A DNA stretch of 64,000 nt from the NCBI RefSeq assembly GCF_001552135.1, contig NZ_BCQP01000060.1:1-64000 (forward strand), given 5' to 3'. Numbering within the stretch: position 1 is the stretch's first letter; each line of letters starts with the position of its first letter. The DNA comes from Actinomadura chibensis NBRC 106107 (GTDB lineage Bacteria; Actinomycetota; Actinomycetes; Streptosporangiales; Streptosporangiaceae). A program made the translations under genes and the position numbers. Positions 44,714 to 53,152 of the stretch are shown one piece after another. The notes beneath the pieces were generated by a model. It was not told where the DNA came from. It searched no databases and saw nothing but the letters and a program-made list of their open reading frames with translations.

Positions 44714-45021
44714 GACAACACCCTCGCAACTGGTTGGCCTAGGCACGCGGCGCGTCCAACGAGATGTTGGACCGCGGAACATCCTCGCCGCGTCGGCTAA
44801 CCGCCCAAGCTCGGACAGCAGCCGCCGAAAACGAGCGAGAGCGCTCATCTGACGGCAGGCGATCCGACCCAGTTGATCGATCTCGAACCAGGGAGCTACG
44901 CCGCCTTGGTCCCCGAGCCGAAGCGCTCATTCGCGCGATTCTGGTTGTCGCGCCGTCTCGCCGTTCGCGCGAACGAGCACTTCGGATCCTCGCTGGTCGA
45001 GTGTCCGGCTGCCTAGCTCAA
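44714..45021. other. no supported gene (left end of the tRNA-Phe insert)
   Basis: About 300 bases between the tRNA terminator and the 3' end of the DndB-like gene. Short frames exist on both strands, but none resembles an integrase or excisionase, which would be expected next to a tRNA attachment site. It contains the inverted sequence CGCGCGAA/TTCGCGCG around 44930-44980. Confidence 0.4.
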
Positions 45022-46299
45022 TCAAGAGGTGAGCGGCGCCGGGAGCTCGAAGGTCGTAATGTCCTCTCCGCGAGCGGTGGCGATGCGCTCGGTCAGCTGG
45101 TCGACGTCGCTGGTAGGCACCTGGTTTCCGACGACCAGGTAGGTGAGGAAATCAGCGGCCAGGTTGTAGTTCTCCCTCTTGGTGAGGATGTTGTGGGCCG
45201 AGTTGATCAGGACGTCCCGCCAGAGCGGGCTCGTGATCTTCCAGTCGACCTTGTAGGCGCGGGCCACCGCTTCCTTAAGCGTGAGGTTAGGGGCGTGCTC
45301 GAGGATCTGGGAGAGCGCCTGGAAGAGCACGATGTGGGTGGCGGGCTTGAAGAGCAGGCCGTGGTTGGCGTCCTTGGCGCGCAGTTCCGGGAGGTTCTTG
45401 GTGTTGTCACGGCCGTGCTTGAGCACGGGCATCTCGTCCAGGACGGTCGACCACCATCCCTGAACGTGTTCGTAGCCCTGGTCGAGGAACTCGGTTTCCG
45501 GGCGGACATGGGTCTTCTTTTCGTTCAGCTCATCAGCGAGGTCGTAGTGCCTGGCGACGATCTGAACAGTTTCGTAGACCGCGCTGAGGGTGGTGAGCTG
45601 AACGCTGCGGTCGGTGATGGTGTTGTTCTTGTAGTTGACCAGGGCTTCGCCCTTGTGGTTCTTGCCTGCGAGGGGGCCATCGTCGTCGGCCAGACGACGG
45701 GTGATGATCGCGAAGCCGTCGTCCTCGCTGGTGAGGATGTTGTCGCCCCGGCTGGTGGTCTTGGCGTAGCGGTTGACCTTGTTGAAGATCTTCCGGGTGT
45801 GCTGGGGGCCGATATTCGGGACGATGATGACGGTCACTTCGTCGTTGGCGACGTCCTTGACGTACTCGCCGTCGACCGACTTGTTGATGACGACTTCGCG
45901 CATCGCGGCGAACCGGTGCTGTCCGTCGAGGAGGACGCGTTCGCCGCTGTTGATCGTGAGGAACCCCAGCCCCTTAGCCATTGAGGACTTGTAGGCTTGC
46001 GGGAGGTTCTTGGCGAGGTCGGTAAGGGACTCGAACACCGGCTCTTCATCCGCGTCCAGCAGCAGGATGAGGGCTCCGAAGAATCGGTCCGGGGACTTGG
46101 CGAGGTAGGGCGCGATCTCGGTCCGCACGCGGGTGTCGTTCAGCTCCCGCTGCAGCCGCTCCGTCAGGCCACTGGTGGCCCATTCGTCCTTCTCGCTAGC
46201 CGGGCGGGCGATCTGGACCAGCTCGAACACCTTCATGGTGGTCACGTAGTAGGGAGTGGACCCCATCTGAGAGCGGATCGCCGTGAGTACAGTGGCCAC
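45022..46299 (-). CDS. DGQHR-domain protein (orphan DndB-like)
   Basis: A 425-residue protein of the DndB/DGQHR family, with the name-giving DGQHR at residues 125-129 in GERVLLDGQHRFAAM. The ParB-like surroundings (VIIVPNIGPQHTRKIFNKVN) are also typical. DndB regulates DNA phosphorothioation operons and binds their promoters. No dndACDE or dptFGH gene is visible, so this is an orphan. The GTG at 46299 has GGAGG 4 nt upstream; an earlier in-frame start at 46320 lacks one. Base composition is lower in GC than the chromosome around it. It lies inside the tRNA-Phe-flanked insert. Confidence 0.85.
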   Translation of the reverse strand: MATVLTAIRSQMGSTPYYVTTMKVFELVQIARPASEKDEWATSGLTERLQRELNDTRVRTEIAPYLAKSPDRFFGALILLLDADEEPVFESLTDLAKNLPQAYKSSMAKGLGFLTINSGERVLLDGQHRFAAMREVVINKSVDGEYVKDVANDEVTVIIVPNIGPQHTRKIFNKVNRYAKTTSRGDNILTSEDDGFAIITRRLADDDGPLAGKNHKGEALVNYKNNTITDRSVQLTTLSAVYETVQIVARHYDLADELNEKKTHVRPETEFLDQGYEHVQGWWSTVLDEMPVLKHGRDNTKNLPELRAKDANHGLLFKPATHIVLFQALSQILEHAPNLTLKEAVARAYKVDWKITSPLWRDVLINSAHNILTKRENYNLAADFLTYLVVGNQVPTSDVDQLTERIATARGEDITTFELPAPLTS

Positions 46300-46330
46300 A
46301 TTGCCTCCATGTTGACGCACACAGTCTCTC

Positions 46331-46378
46331 TGTTTGCGTAAACATCATGGAACCACAGGGCGTGTGTTTACGCAAACA
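46331..46378. promoter_or_regulatory. paired palindromic operators upstream of the DndB-like gene
   Basis: Two near-palindromic 14-mers, TGTTTGCGTAAACA (46331-46344) and TGTTTACGCAAACA (46365-46378). They are exact reverse complements of each other and their centres are 34 bases apart. Their place just upstream of the gene suggests binding by a repressor, possibly the DndB-like protein itself. Confidence 0.7.
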
Positions 46379-46611
46379 CGGCGGCTGTATACGTTCAGAC
46401 CGTGTCGTGGGTCGCCGACGGGGCGGTGGGGCCAGGGGACGACGCCGTGAGCTTGCCTAACGCAGGAGCTGACAACGGCTTTGGGCAGCGCTGGACAGGC
46501 TAGGAGCCACGAGGCATCTGTGAGGGTGTCAGGTCGGCGGACAAGTCTGGACGGGTCTGGATCTTGTTCCTGAGACTCGTAATGAACCGGTGTGTCCGAT
46601 CCTCGGCGAGA

Positions 46612-46920
46612 TCATTCCCCAGGTGACTGATCGCGAAGGGCGGCGTCGATCGCGTCCATGGCACGTAGCGTCGTGATCTCGTCCTCTAGCGGTGTCGGGT
46701 CCGTCCACCAGGCGGCGAATGCCCCGCCCACGCTACGAAAAGACATCCTGCGTGGCTTCACGGTCTCTCTGGCGATGCGGCCAGCTCTTTGGAGCACCCT
46801 CCGCTCTTCTTCATCGCGGTACTTGGCGGTGTAGTTCCCCGTTGCCCTCAAGTTCTCGACCATCGACGCCGCAACCTCAACGGCCTGCAGTTCATGTTCA
46901 CCCGAAGCTCCAGGACCCAT
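46612..46920 (-). CDS. hypothetical protein in the tRNA-Phe insert
   Basis: A 102-residue charged protein. A helical segment (AVEVAASMVENLRATGNYTA, then YRDEEERRVLQRAGRIARET) precedes a C-terminal FAAWWTDPTPLEDEITTLRA segment. I do not recognise it. ATG at 46920 was chosen because the sequence upstream is low-complexity; an earlier start at 47118 is possible. It is on the same strand as the DndB-like gene but 300 bases away. Confidence 0.5.
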   Translation of the reverse strand: MGPGASGEHELQAVEVAASMVENLRATGNYTAKYRDEEERRVLQRAGRIARETVKPRRMSFRSVGGAFAAWWTDPTPLEDEITTLRAMDAIDAALRDQSPGE

Positions 46921-47141
46921 ACGCCTACGATACGAAGACGAGCCGACATCGTCTCCACGACGCATCACCTGGCGCGGCCCCCATCGATAGGCGAAACTGG
47001 CCGGTCGACTATGCCCAGCCCCAAAAGGCCAGGCCAGGAGACCGCAGGCTGACGACAACAGTCCCAACCCCTGGTAGCCATCAACATGCGTCCAGCACCG
47101 TCCGACCTCGGTAGACATTGTGGCGGCAGGCGGTTGTACTT

Positions 47142-47183
47142 CTGAAAAGCGAAGGTCGGCGGTTCGAGCCCGCGCCTGCCCAC
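47142..47183 (+). pseudogene. partial tRNA-Phe copy (putative attachment-site remnant)
   Basis: From the anticodon loop to the 3' end, 42 bases match the intact tRNA-Phe at 44620-44662 with two substitutions and one missing G. The 5' half is unrelated to the tRNA. The changes break the T-stem pairing, so it is not functional. The copy and the gene flank 2.5 kb of foreign-looking DNA. Confidence 0.8.
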
Positions 47184-47197
47184 CTCACTGATCGGCG

Positions 47198-47232
47198 AAA
47201 GGCCCGGAACCAGTTATGGTTTCGGGGCCTTG
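47198..47232 (+). repeat. decayed copy of the tRNA terminator
   Basis: AAAGGCCCGGAACC, a 6-base loop, then GGTTTCGGGGCCTT. This is the same stem as the terminator at 44680, with a few changes and no T run. It shows that the duplication extends past the tRNA end. Confidence 0.75.
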
Positions 47233-47651
47233 GCAGGAACGGCCTCAGCTAGGACAGGTTTCTGGGTGCCGTTCGCTTCTCGTCCAGGGTGCGTGAGCGT
47301 GGAGCGTTATCGTCAGCTTGATGTTGCTCCCGATGATGTGCGGTGGGCGGCGAGGTTAGAAGGGGTGCGACGCGGGTGTGTCGCGGGTCGTGGGAACGTA
47401 TCCCTGGCTTCCTCAGCCATGGTGAACGCTGTTTGGGGGTGCTGGGGCGGGACGCCGCCAGTTCGGTCGCGCGTTGGGCCGTTTCGTGTTCTGGGGGCGG
47501 CTTCGGAGTTGGGGGCGACCGTGATGCGTCCGCTTGGCGAGTTCTTTGAAGCCGCGTGGCAGGCGGGTAATGCGCAGGATGGCAGGCGGTACAGGTTTTT
47601 TGCTGTGGCCGGGAAGAGGGGTTCGGTTTTTTCTGGGCGGGTTGGTTCGTG
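47233..47651. other. no supported gene between the insert and the esterase
   Basis: About 420 bases with more T than the surrounding genes (for example GGTTTTTTGC). One plus-strand frame runs through it, but it has no recognisable domain and an Arg/Gly-rich translation. I see no promoter or RNA gene that can be supported. Confidence 0.4.
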
Positions 47652-47682
47652 CGGCCGACGGCGGTTGGTTCGCCGTCGGCCG
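47652..47682. terminator. strong hairpin downstream of the carboxylesterase
   Basis: A perfect 12-base stem CGGCCGACGGCG / CGCCGTCGGCCG with a 7-base loop, 27 bases past the esterase stop. No long T run follows on the minus strand, so termination may depend on the stem alone. Confidence 0.6.
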
Positions 47683-47708
47683 TGGGTGGGCTTACGCGTC
47701 TTTTCTGG

Positions 47709-49373
47709 TTAGAGGGTCTTCCAGAAGGTGTAGTTGTGTTCCTTCGCGAAGTCGATGCGGTGGATGCCTCCCGCGCCGGGGGCGAGGACCTGGGTGGTGC
47801 TTGCTCCCTGTCGCCAGGTCGGTGTGCCCTTGCCGTTTGGGTCGCCTGTGCGGGCGAACCTTGTCCAGTAGTCCGTCATTTGAGCGGCCAGGCGCTGCTG
47901 GGTGGGGGTCAGGCGACTCTTGTCGAAGTAGTCGGTCTCGAATTGGTATTGCAGTTCGGCGGCGTGGAAGGCGCCGGTTGGGAAGCCCGGGGTCTCTACG
48001 TTCGCGACCCACGGCGCCTTGACGTCGGCGAATTCGTAGGCGTAGGTGGGGACCCGAGGCGCGATGGATTGGCCGAAGTCCGTTACCGAACGGGCGAAGG
48101 TGGCGTCCGTTACGAGGGCGGACCATGCCTCGCTCGGCGAACCGTAGTTCCGGAGCGGATACCTGGCCAGCACCTTCGGCGCCTTCTCCGCGCCGACGTA
48201 GGCGCGCACGCGGGCGGCGTAATCCGTTTCGTTCGCCAGCGGGGGAACGCCCATGAGCTGCTGCGCGGCCTCGAACGTGCGGTATTCGTCGCGCGTCATG
48301 CCGTACATGACCGGGACCTTGGCGAACTTCCCTTCGCGCAGCGCCTGCTTCGGTGAGTACGGGAGGACGCCTCCGCCGCCGTAGACCGGGGCGAAGCCGT
48401 ACTCGGATTCCTTCAGGAGCTTCGACGTCGGTAGCGCGCGCAGGCACGCGGCGGCCGTGGCGGGGGTGGGGCAGCCGAGCCTCTCGGCCACCGCCTGGCC
48501 CTGGCGCTCGGCCTTGCTCCGCGAGCGCGGCAGCCAACTGCCGGAGGGGTCGACCGTCCCGTCCCAGTCGGGCCAGTTCTCGACCGTGCACGGACCGCTC
48601 TGGACGATCGCCCGCTGGAAGAGGCCCGCGGCATCCGGGGCGGTGAGCTGCGAACACGTGCTCACCCCGCCCGCCGACTCACCGAACACAGTGACGTTGC
48701 GGGCGTCGCCGCCGAAAGCCGCCGCGTTGCTGCGCACCCAGCGGAGGGCGGCCTGCTGGTCTTCGAGGCCGAAGTTTCCCGAACGGTTCCTGGCCGGGCC
48801 GCCGTCCAGCGAAGGGTGGTCGAGGAAGCCGAAGATGCCAAGCCTGTAGTTCACGGTCACGACGATCACGTCGCCCCGCACGGCCATTTCCCTCGGACGG
48901 TAGAGGGCGCCGGAACCATTCCGGAATCCGCTGCCGTGGATCCAGACCATCACCGGCAGCCGTTTGCCGTTCGCGGGCCGCCGTGGCGTGGTCACGTTGA
49001 GGTAGAGGCAGTCCTCGCTGTCGCTCGCCTTCTCACCGAAGAATCCCGCGTTCTGGGCGCACGCGTTGCCGGGCTTCGTCGCGTCCCGCGGTGACTTCCA
49101 GGGCTTCGCCGGTTGCGGCGAGCCCCATCGGACGGGCGGCGCCGCGTACGGGACGCCGAGGAACTCCCGGTGGTCCGCGCCGACGGTGCCCCGCACCGGG
49201 CCCTTGTCGGTGACCACCAGCGAACCGTCACCGGCCGCCGCCGCGATCCCGCCGAACCCGGTCTCGCCGAACCTGGTTCCGCCGAGCCCGGTCGTCCCGA
49301 GCCCTATCACGGCGAGACCGCCGATCACGGCCAGCGACGTTCCCCACCCGCGCCGCTTCCGACCTGTATCCAT
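47709..49373 (-). CDS. secreted carboxylesterase (type B)
   Basis: A 554-residue carboxylesterase/lipase of the cholinesterase-like family. An N-terminal hydrophobic signal or anchor lies at residues 11-30. The oxyanion-hole region is WIHGSGF, and nucleophile Ser233 is in GESAGG. The early EDCLYLN motif is present, as is the late WTRFARTGDPNG. It would hydrolyse carboxylic esters outside the cell. The ATG at 49373 has GGGAG 5 nt upstream; another ATG 12 bases earlier is possible. Confidence 0.92.
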   Translation of the reverse strand: MDTGRKRRGWGTSLAVIGGLAVIGLGTTGLGGTRFGETGFGGIAAAAGDGSLVVTDKGPVRGTVGADHREFLGVPYAAPPVRWGSPQPAKPWKSPRDATKPGNACAQNAGFFGEKASDSEDCLYLNVTTPRRPANGKRLPVMVWIHGSGFRNGSGALYRPREMAVRGDVIVVTVNYRLGIFGFLDHPSLDGGPARNRSGNFGLEDQQAALRWVRSNAAAFGGDARNVTVFGESAGGVSTCSQLTAPDAAGLFQRAIVQSGPCTVENWPDWDGTVDPSGSWLPRSRSKAERQGQAVAERLGCPTPATAAACLRALPTSKLLKESEYGFAPVYGGGGVLPYSPKQALREGKFAKVPVMYGMTRDEYRTFEAAQQLMGVPPLANETDYAARVRAYVGAEKAPKVLARYPLRNYGSPSEAWSALVTDATFARSVTDFGQSIAPRVPTYAYEFADVKAPWVANVETPGFPTGAFHAAELQYQFETDYFDKSRLTPTQQRLAAQMTDYWTRFARTGDPNGKGTPTWRQGASTTQVLAPGAGGIHRIDFAKEHNYTFWKTL

Positions 49374-49574
49374 GACGGCTCCCATCTCGTTGCATCGACT
49401 CCCTCTACGGTGGCGGGGGCCGGTACACGGGCACAGGAGCCTTTCCTCTAGATCTGCGGTGGGCCTAGCTCTACCCTTCGGCCCCGTCGCCGCGGTGAAG
49501 TCGCCCTGGGAACGCGGGCGGCCACTACCTTGAGAAGCGTCCGAACGCCGTGGGGTGTGGGCGGCGGCGAAAGG

Positions 49575-50096
49575 TTAGGGGCGGGTTGTGGTTCGGGTGT
49601 AGTGGGCTTTGGCCTTGGCGCGGTTGCCGCAGGCGGTCATGGAGCACCAGCGGCGGCGGCCGTTGCGGGACGTGTCGAGGAACCACAGGATGCAGTCGGG
49701 CGCGGCGCAGGGGCGGAGGCGGTCCGGGGGCGCCGTGGCGAGCAGGTCGAGGTAGGCCCGGGTCGCCAGCCATGCCGGACGCCATGACTCGTCGTCGACG
49801 TCCAGGTGTTCGGCCGGGGCGCCGTCGCGCAGGGAGAGGCGCAGCGTGCCGTGCTTCAGGACGGCGTTGACCTCGTCGTCGACGTTCTCGTTCAGGGAGC
49901 GGCGGATGGCGGTGCGGGCCGTTCGCAGGGGGGCCAGGTAGCGGTCGGGGTCGTCGGACGGCAGGCCGTGCGCGCGCAGCCAGGCTTCGAGTTCGGCGGG
50001 GTCGTCGAACTCGTCCAGCATCGCGTCGCCGTCGGGCCAGCGGGTGTTGACCAGGTCCAGCGGCAGGGGTTCGCCCGTCAGTGGTCTGCGCGCCAT
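49575..50096 (-). CDS. CGNR zinc-finger regulator
   Basis: A 173-residue ABATE/CGNR protein. The N-terminal domain begins GEPLPLDLVNTRW. The C-terminal zinc finger has Cys130, Cys135, Cys151 and Cys156, with CGNR at 156-159. It is a presumed DNA-binding stress regulator. It is divergent from the alpha/beta hydrolase gene, and the inverted repeats between them are its likely operators. Confidence 0.88.
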   Translation of the reverse strand: MARRPLTGEPLPLDLVNTRWPDGDAMLDEFDDPAELEAWLRAHGLPSDDPDRYLAPLRTARTAIRRSLNENVDDEVNAVLKHGTLRLSLRDGAPAEHLDVDDESWRPAWLATRAYLDLLATAPPDRLRPCAAPDCILWFLDTSRNGRRRWCSMTACGNRAKAKAHYTRTTTRP

Positions 50097-50130
50097 GACC
50101 CCATGCTAACCGACAACATGGAGTTGACAA

Positions 50131-50181
50131 GTTAGGTGGCGGTCTGGCTAACCTAACCGTTGTAAGCGAGTTTAACGGTTA
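50131..50181. promoter_or_regulatory. two overlapping inverted repeats, divergent promoter
   Basis: GTTAGGT (50131) pairs with ACCTAAC (50151-50157). TAACCGTT (50154-50161) pairs with AACGGTTA (50174-50181). The two repeats share the bases TAAC (50154-50157). They sit in the short, AT-richer gap between the CGNR and hydrolase genes. Confidence 0.6.
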
Positions 50182-50205
50182 GAAGTCAGGAAGAGGAACG
50201 CGCAG

Positions 50206-51069
50206 ATGAACGTCCGTCACCACACCGTTCGGATCAACGGGCTCGACGTCTTCTACCGGGAGGCGGGCGATCCGGCAAAGCCGACCCTGGTCCTGCTGCA
50301 CGGGTTCCCCACCAGCTCGGCGATGTTCCGTGGGCTGCTGCGCGACCTGTCGGACGACTTCCACCTCGTCGCCCCGGACCACATCGGGTTCGGCCAGTCG
50401 GCGATGCCGTCCGTCCAGGAGTTCGACTACAGCTTCGAGAAGCTCACCGAGGTCACCCTCGCCCTGCTCGACTCGCTCGGGCTCGACCGGTTCGCGCTCT
50501 ACATCCAGGACTACGGCGCGCCGATCGGGCTGCGCATCGCCAGCCGCGCCCCCGAGCGGGTCACCGCCATCGTCAGCCAGAGCGGCAACGCCTACATGGA
50601 GGGGTTCACCCCCTTCTGGGACGTGCTGTTCGCCCACGCCAAGGACCGGCAGGCGAACGAGGACGCGGTCCGCGAGCTGCTGGAGCCCGGCGCGACCAAG
50701 TGGCAGTACACCCACGGCGTGCCCGCCGACCGCCTGGACCTGCTGTCCCCCGACACCTGGACGCTGGACCAGGCCTACCTCGACCGTCCCGGCAACAAGG
50801 AAATCCAGCTCCAGCTGTTCTGGGACTACCAGTTCAACCTCGACGGCTACCCGGCCTTCCAGGAGTACTTCCGCGCCCACCGGCCGCCCGTGCTGATCGC
50901 CTGGGGACGCAACGACGAGATCTTCGGGGCCGGGGGCGCCAGGGCGTACGCCCGCGACCTGCCCGACGCCGAGATCCACCTCCTCGACGCCGGACACTTC
51001 GCCCTGGAGACCCACGGACCCGAGATCGCCGATCTCATCCGCGACTTCCTCCCTCGCGCGGTCGCCTGA
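50206..51069 (+). CDS. alpha/beta hydrolase, haloalkane dehalogenase-like
   Basis: A 287-residue alpha/beta hydrolase. The oxyanion segment is LLHGFPTSS, followed by HIGFGQS. The nucleophile is Asp102 (IQDYGAP) instead of Ser, and the catalytic His is in DAGHFALE. An Asp nucleophile points to haloalkane dehalogenase or epoxide hydrolase-type chemistry. GGAAGAGG precedes the ATG. Its 3' end overlaps the convergent TetR gene by 35 bases. Confidence 0.9.
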   Translation: MNVRHHTVRINGLDVFYREAGDPAKPTLVLLHGFPTSSAMFRGLLRDLSDDFHLVAPDHIGFGQSAMPSVQEFDYSFEKLTEVTLALLDSLGLDRFALYIQDYGAPIGLRIASRAPERVTAIVSQSGNAYMEGFTPFWDVLFAHAKDRQANEDAVRELLEPGATKWQYTHGVPADRLDLLSPDTWTLDQAYLDRPGNKEIQLQLFWDYQFNLDGYPAFQEYFRAHRPPVLIAWGRNDEIFGAGGARAYARDLPDAEIHLLDAGHFALETHGPEIADLIRDFLPRAVA

Positions 51070-51691
51070 CGTCCCGGCCGCGACCCGCCGCCGGAGCGGG
51101 GCCCTCAGGGAGGAGGCGGGCGAGGAGTTCGGTCACCGCGGACTCGGCGGTCTTGGTGGCGGCCGGACGGTCGGCGGAGCGGGCCACGGTCAGGGCCGTC
51201 TCGTTCAGGGCGGCCAGGAGCATGTGGGCGAACGGGTCGACCAGGTCGGCGGGCAGGGTGCCCTGGTCGGCCACGGCGCGCAGCGCGGTCTTGACCATGC
51301 CGAACCCGTAGCGCTCCTCGATCTCGCGCCAGCGCTGCCAGCCGAGGACGGACGGGGCGTCGATCAGGACGATCCGCCGCACCACCGGGTCTCCGGCCAG
51401 CCGCACCCAGGCGAGGCAACCCGCGTGCAGGGCGGCCCGGGGGTCGGGGGCGTCCGCCGCCGCGCGTGCGAGCTTGCGCGAGATGTCGGCCTCCACCGAT
51501 TCCAGGACGGCGGCGAAGAGCGCGTCCTTGCCGTCGAAGTGGTGGTAGAGGGCGCCCTTGCTCAGGCCGGACTCGTCCAGGACGGCCCCGATCGAGGCGC
51601 CCTCGTAGCCGCGTTCGGCGAACAGGCGGGTGGCGATCGCGACGAGCTGGTCGCGGGTCGCCCGCCCGCGGGGTGACCGGTGTGCGTCCAT
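51035..51691 (-). CDS. TetR-family repressor
   Basis: A 218-residue TetR regulator. The N-terminal helix-turn-helix (residues 12-60) reads LFAERGYEGASIGAVLDESG, then LSKGALYHHFDGKDAL, followed by a helical ligand domain. It is divergent from the hydrolase-GNAT gene. Two operator palindromes lie between them, so it probably represses that gene and itself. Confidence 0.92.
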   Translation of the reverse strand: MDAHRSPRGRATRDQLVAIATRLFAERGYEGASIGAVLDESGLSKGALYHHFDGKDALFAAVLESVEADISRKLARAAADAPDPRAALHAGCLAWVRLAGDPVVRRIVLIDAPSVLGWQRWREIEERYGFGMVKTALRAVADQGTLPADLVDPFAHMLLAALNETALTVARSADRPAATKTAESAVTELLARLLPEGPAPAAGRGRDVRRPREGGSRG

Positions 51692-51712
51692 GGTCAGCCT
51701 TCCGGATTGCCG

Positions 51713-51761
51713 AACCGACCGTCGGTCGGTTAGCGTATCGAAACCGACCGTTGGTCGGTTT
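51713..51761. promoter_or_regulatory. two TetR-type operators
   Basis: Palindromes AACCGACCGTCGGTCGGTT (51713-51731) and the longer AACCGACCG/CGGTTGG-type site (51741-51761, arms AAACCGACC and GGTCGGTTT). They lie between the TetR gene and the divergent fusion gene, with near-identical arms. Confidence 0.85.
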
Positions 51762-51786
51762 CGCGTGTGGATCCGAGGAGGCGTCC

Positions 51787-53136
51787 GTGACCGAGCACCA
51801 GACCGTCACCACCCGTTCCGGGACGATCGCCTACACCGATGCGGGGTCCGGGCCGGTGGCCCTGTTCGTGCATGGTGTCGGCACGAGCAGCCGGCTGTGG
51901 CGCAAGGTTGTTTCGCAAGTTGCTGATCTACGGCGTTGTGTTGCGTTGGACCTTCCATTGCATGGGGGCAGCCCAGCGCGGCCGGGGCAGGACTTCTCGC
52001 TCGGCGCGCTGGCCCAGGTCGTCGAGGACTTCTGCGCCGCCCTCGGCCTGGACGCGGTCGACCTCGTCGCCAACGACACCGGCGGCGCCGTCGCGCAGAT
52101 CTTCGCGGCCCGCAACCCCGAGCTGGTCAGGACGCTGACGCTCACCAACTGCGACGTCCACGACAACGTCCCGCCCGAGGCGTTCAAGCCGACCGTGGAG
52201 CTCGCCGCAACCGGGGCGCTGTCGCGGTCGGCGGCGGCCGTGCTCGCCGACCCCGCGCTGTCGCGCGGGGCGCTCGGCACCGGGTTCGAGCGGCCCGCGG
52301 ACGTCGCCGACGCCGATCTCCGCGCCTACCTGGAACCCGTCCTCGGCACCCCGGAGAACGCCCGCGAGTTCGAGCGGTTCCTCCTCGCCCTGGGGCCGGA
52401 CGACCTGCTCGCCGCCGAACCGGCGCTGCGGACCCTCCAGGCGCCCACCCTCATCGTCTGGGGCACCGGGGACCCGTTCTTCGACGTCCGCTGGGCCCAC
52501 TGGCTCAAGGACGCGATCCCCGGCGCGACCGGCGTCGTCGAGGTCCCGGGCGCGCGGCTGTTCTTCCCGGACGAGCGTCCGGACGACCTCGTCCCCCACC
52601 TGCGCCGCCACTGGCTCGACCACGCGCCCGCCTGGCGCGCCCGCGCCGAGCGGCCGGACGACGCCGCCGCGATCCGGGAGATCAACCTCGCCGCGTTCCC
52701 GTCCGCCGAGGAGGCCGACCTGGTCGAGGCGCTGCGCGCCGACCCGGACGCCTGGATCGACGGCCTCTCGCTGATCGCCGAGAGCGCCGCCGACGGCACG
52801 CCCGCGGGCTACGCCCTGCTGACCCGCTGCCGCGTCGGGGACGCCCCGGCGCTCGCCCTCGGGCCCTGCGCGGTCACCCCGTCCCACCAGCGGACGGGCG
52901 CCGGTTCGGCCGCGATCCGCGCCGCGCTGGGGGCCGCCCGCCGGATGGGCGAGAACCTGGTGGTCGTGCTCGGCCACGCCGAGTACTACCCGAGGTTCGG
53001 CTTCCGCCGCGCGTCGGAGTTCGGCATCCGCGCGTCCTTCGAGGTGCCGGACGAGAACCTGATGGCCCTCGCCTTGGACGCGTCCAAGCCCGTCCCGTCG
53101 GGGACGATCCGCTACCCCGCCGCCTTCGGCGTCTGA
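51787..53136 (+). CDS. alpha/beta hydrolase fused to a GNAT acetyltransferase
   Basis: A 449-residue fusion. Residues 1-285 are an alpha/beta hydrolase (FVHGVGTSS; Asp97 as nucleophile in VANDTGG). Residues 286-449 are a YhbS-type GNAT acetyltransferase with the acetyl-CoA loop (PSHQRTGAGSAAI) and YPRFGFR. Where the hydrolase His is expected, the sequence is GARLFF with Leu258, so hydrolysis is doubtful. The GTG start follows GGAGGCGTCC. An AT-richer patch lies at 51906-51963. Confidence 0.85.
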   Translation: MTEHQTVTTRSGTIAYTDAGSGPVALFVHGVGTSSRLWRKVVSQVADLRRCVALDLPLHGGSPARPGQDFSLGALAQVVEDFCAALGLDAVDLVANDTGGAVAQIFAARNPELVRTLTLTNCDVHDNVPPEAFKPTVELAATGALSRSAAAVLADPALSRGALGTGFERPADVADADLRAYLEPVLGTPENAREFERFLLALGPDDLLAAEPALRTLQAPTLIVWGTGDPFFDVRWAHWLKDAIPGATGVVEVPGARLFFPDERPDDLVPHLRRHWLDHAPAWRARAERPDDAAAIREINLAAFPSAEEADLVEALRADPDAWIDGLSLIAESAADGTPAGYALLTRCRVGDAPALALGPCAVTPSHQRTGAGSAAIRAALGAARRMGENLVVVLGHAEYYPRFGFRRASEFGIRASFEVPDENLMALALDASKPVPSGTIRYPAAFGV

Positions 53137-53152
53137 CCTCTCGGCGGCCCGG

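Noticed and set aside
44714..47141. Integrase gene in the tRNA-Phe insert
   Set aside because: No tyrosine- or serine-recombinase motif is visible on either strand.
47230..47712. 160-residue plus-strand gene
   Set aside because: Arg/Gly/Val-rich translation with no motif; it runs through the esterase hairpin and into the esterase 3' end.
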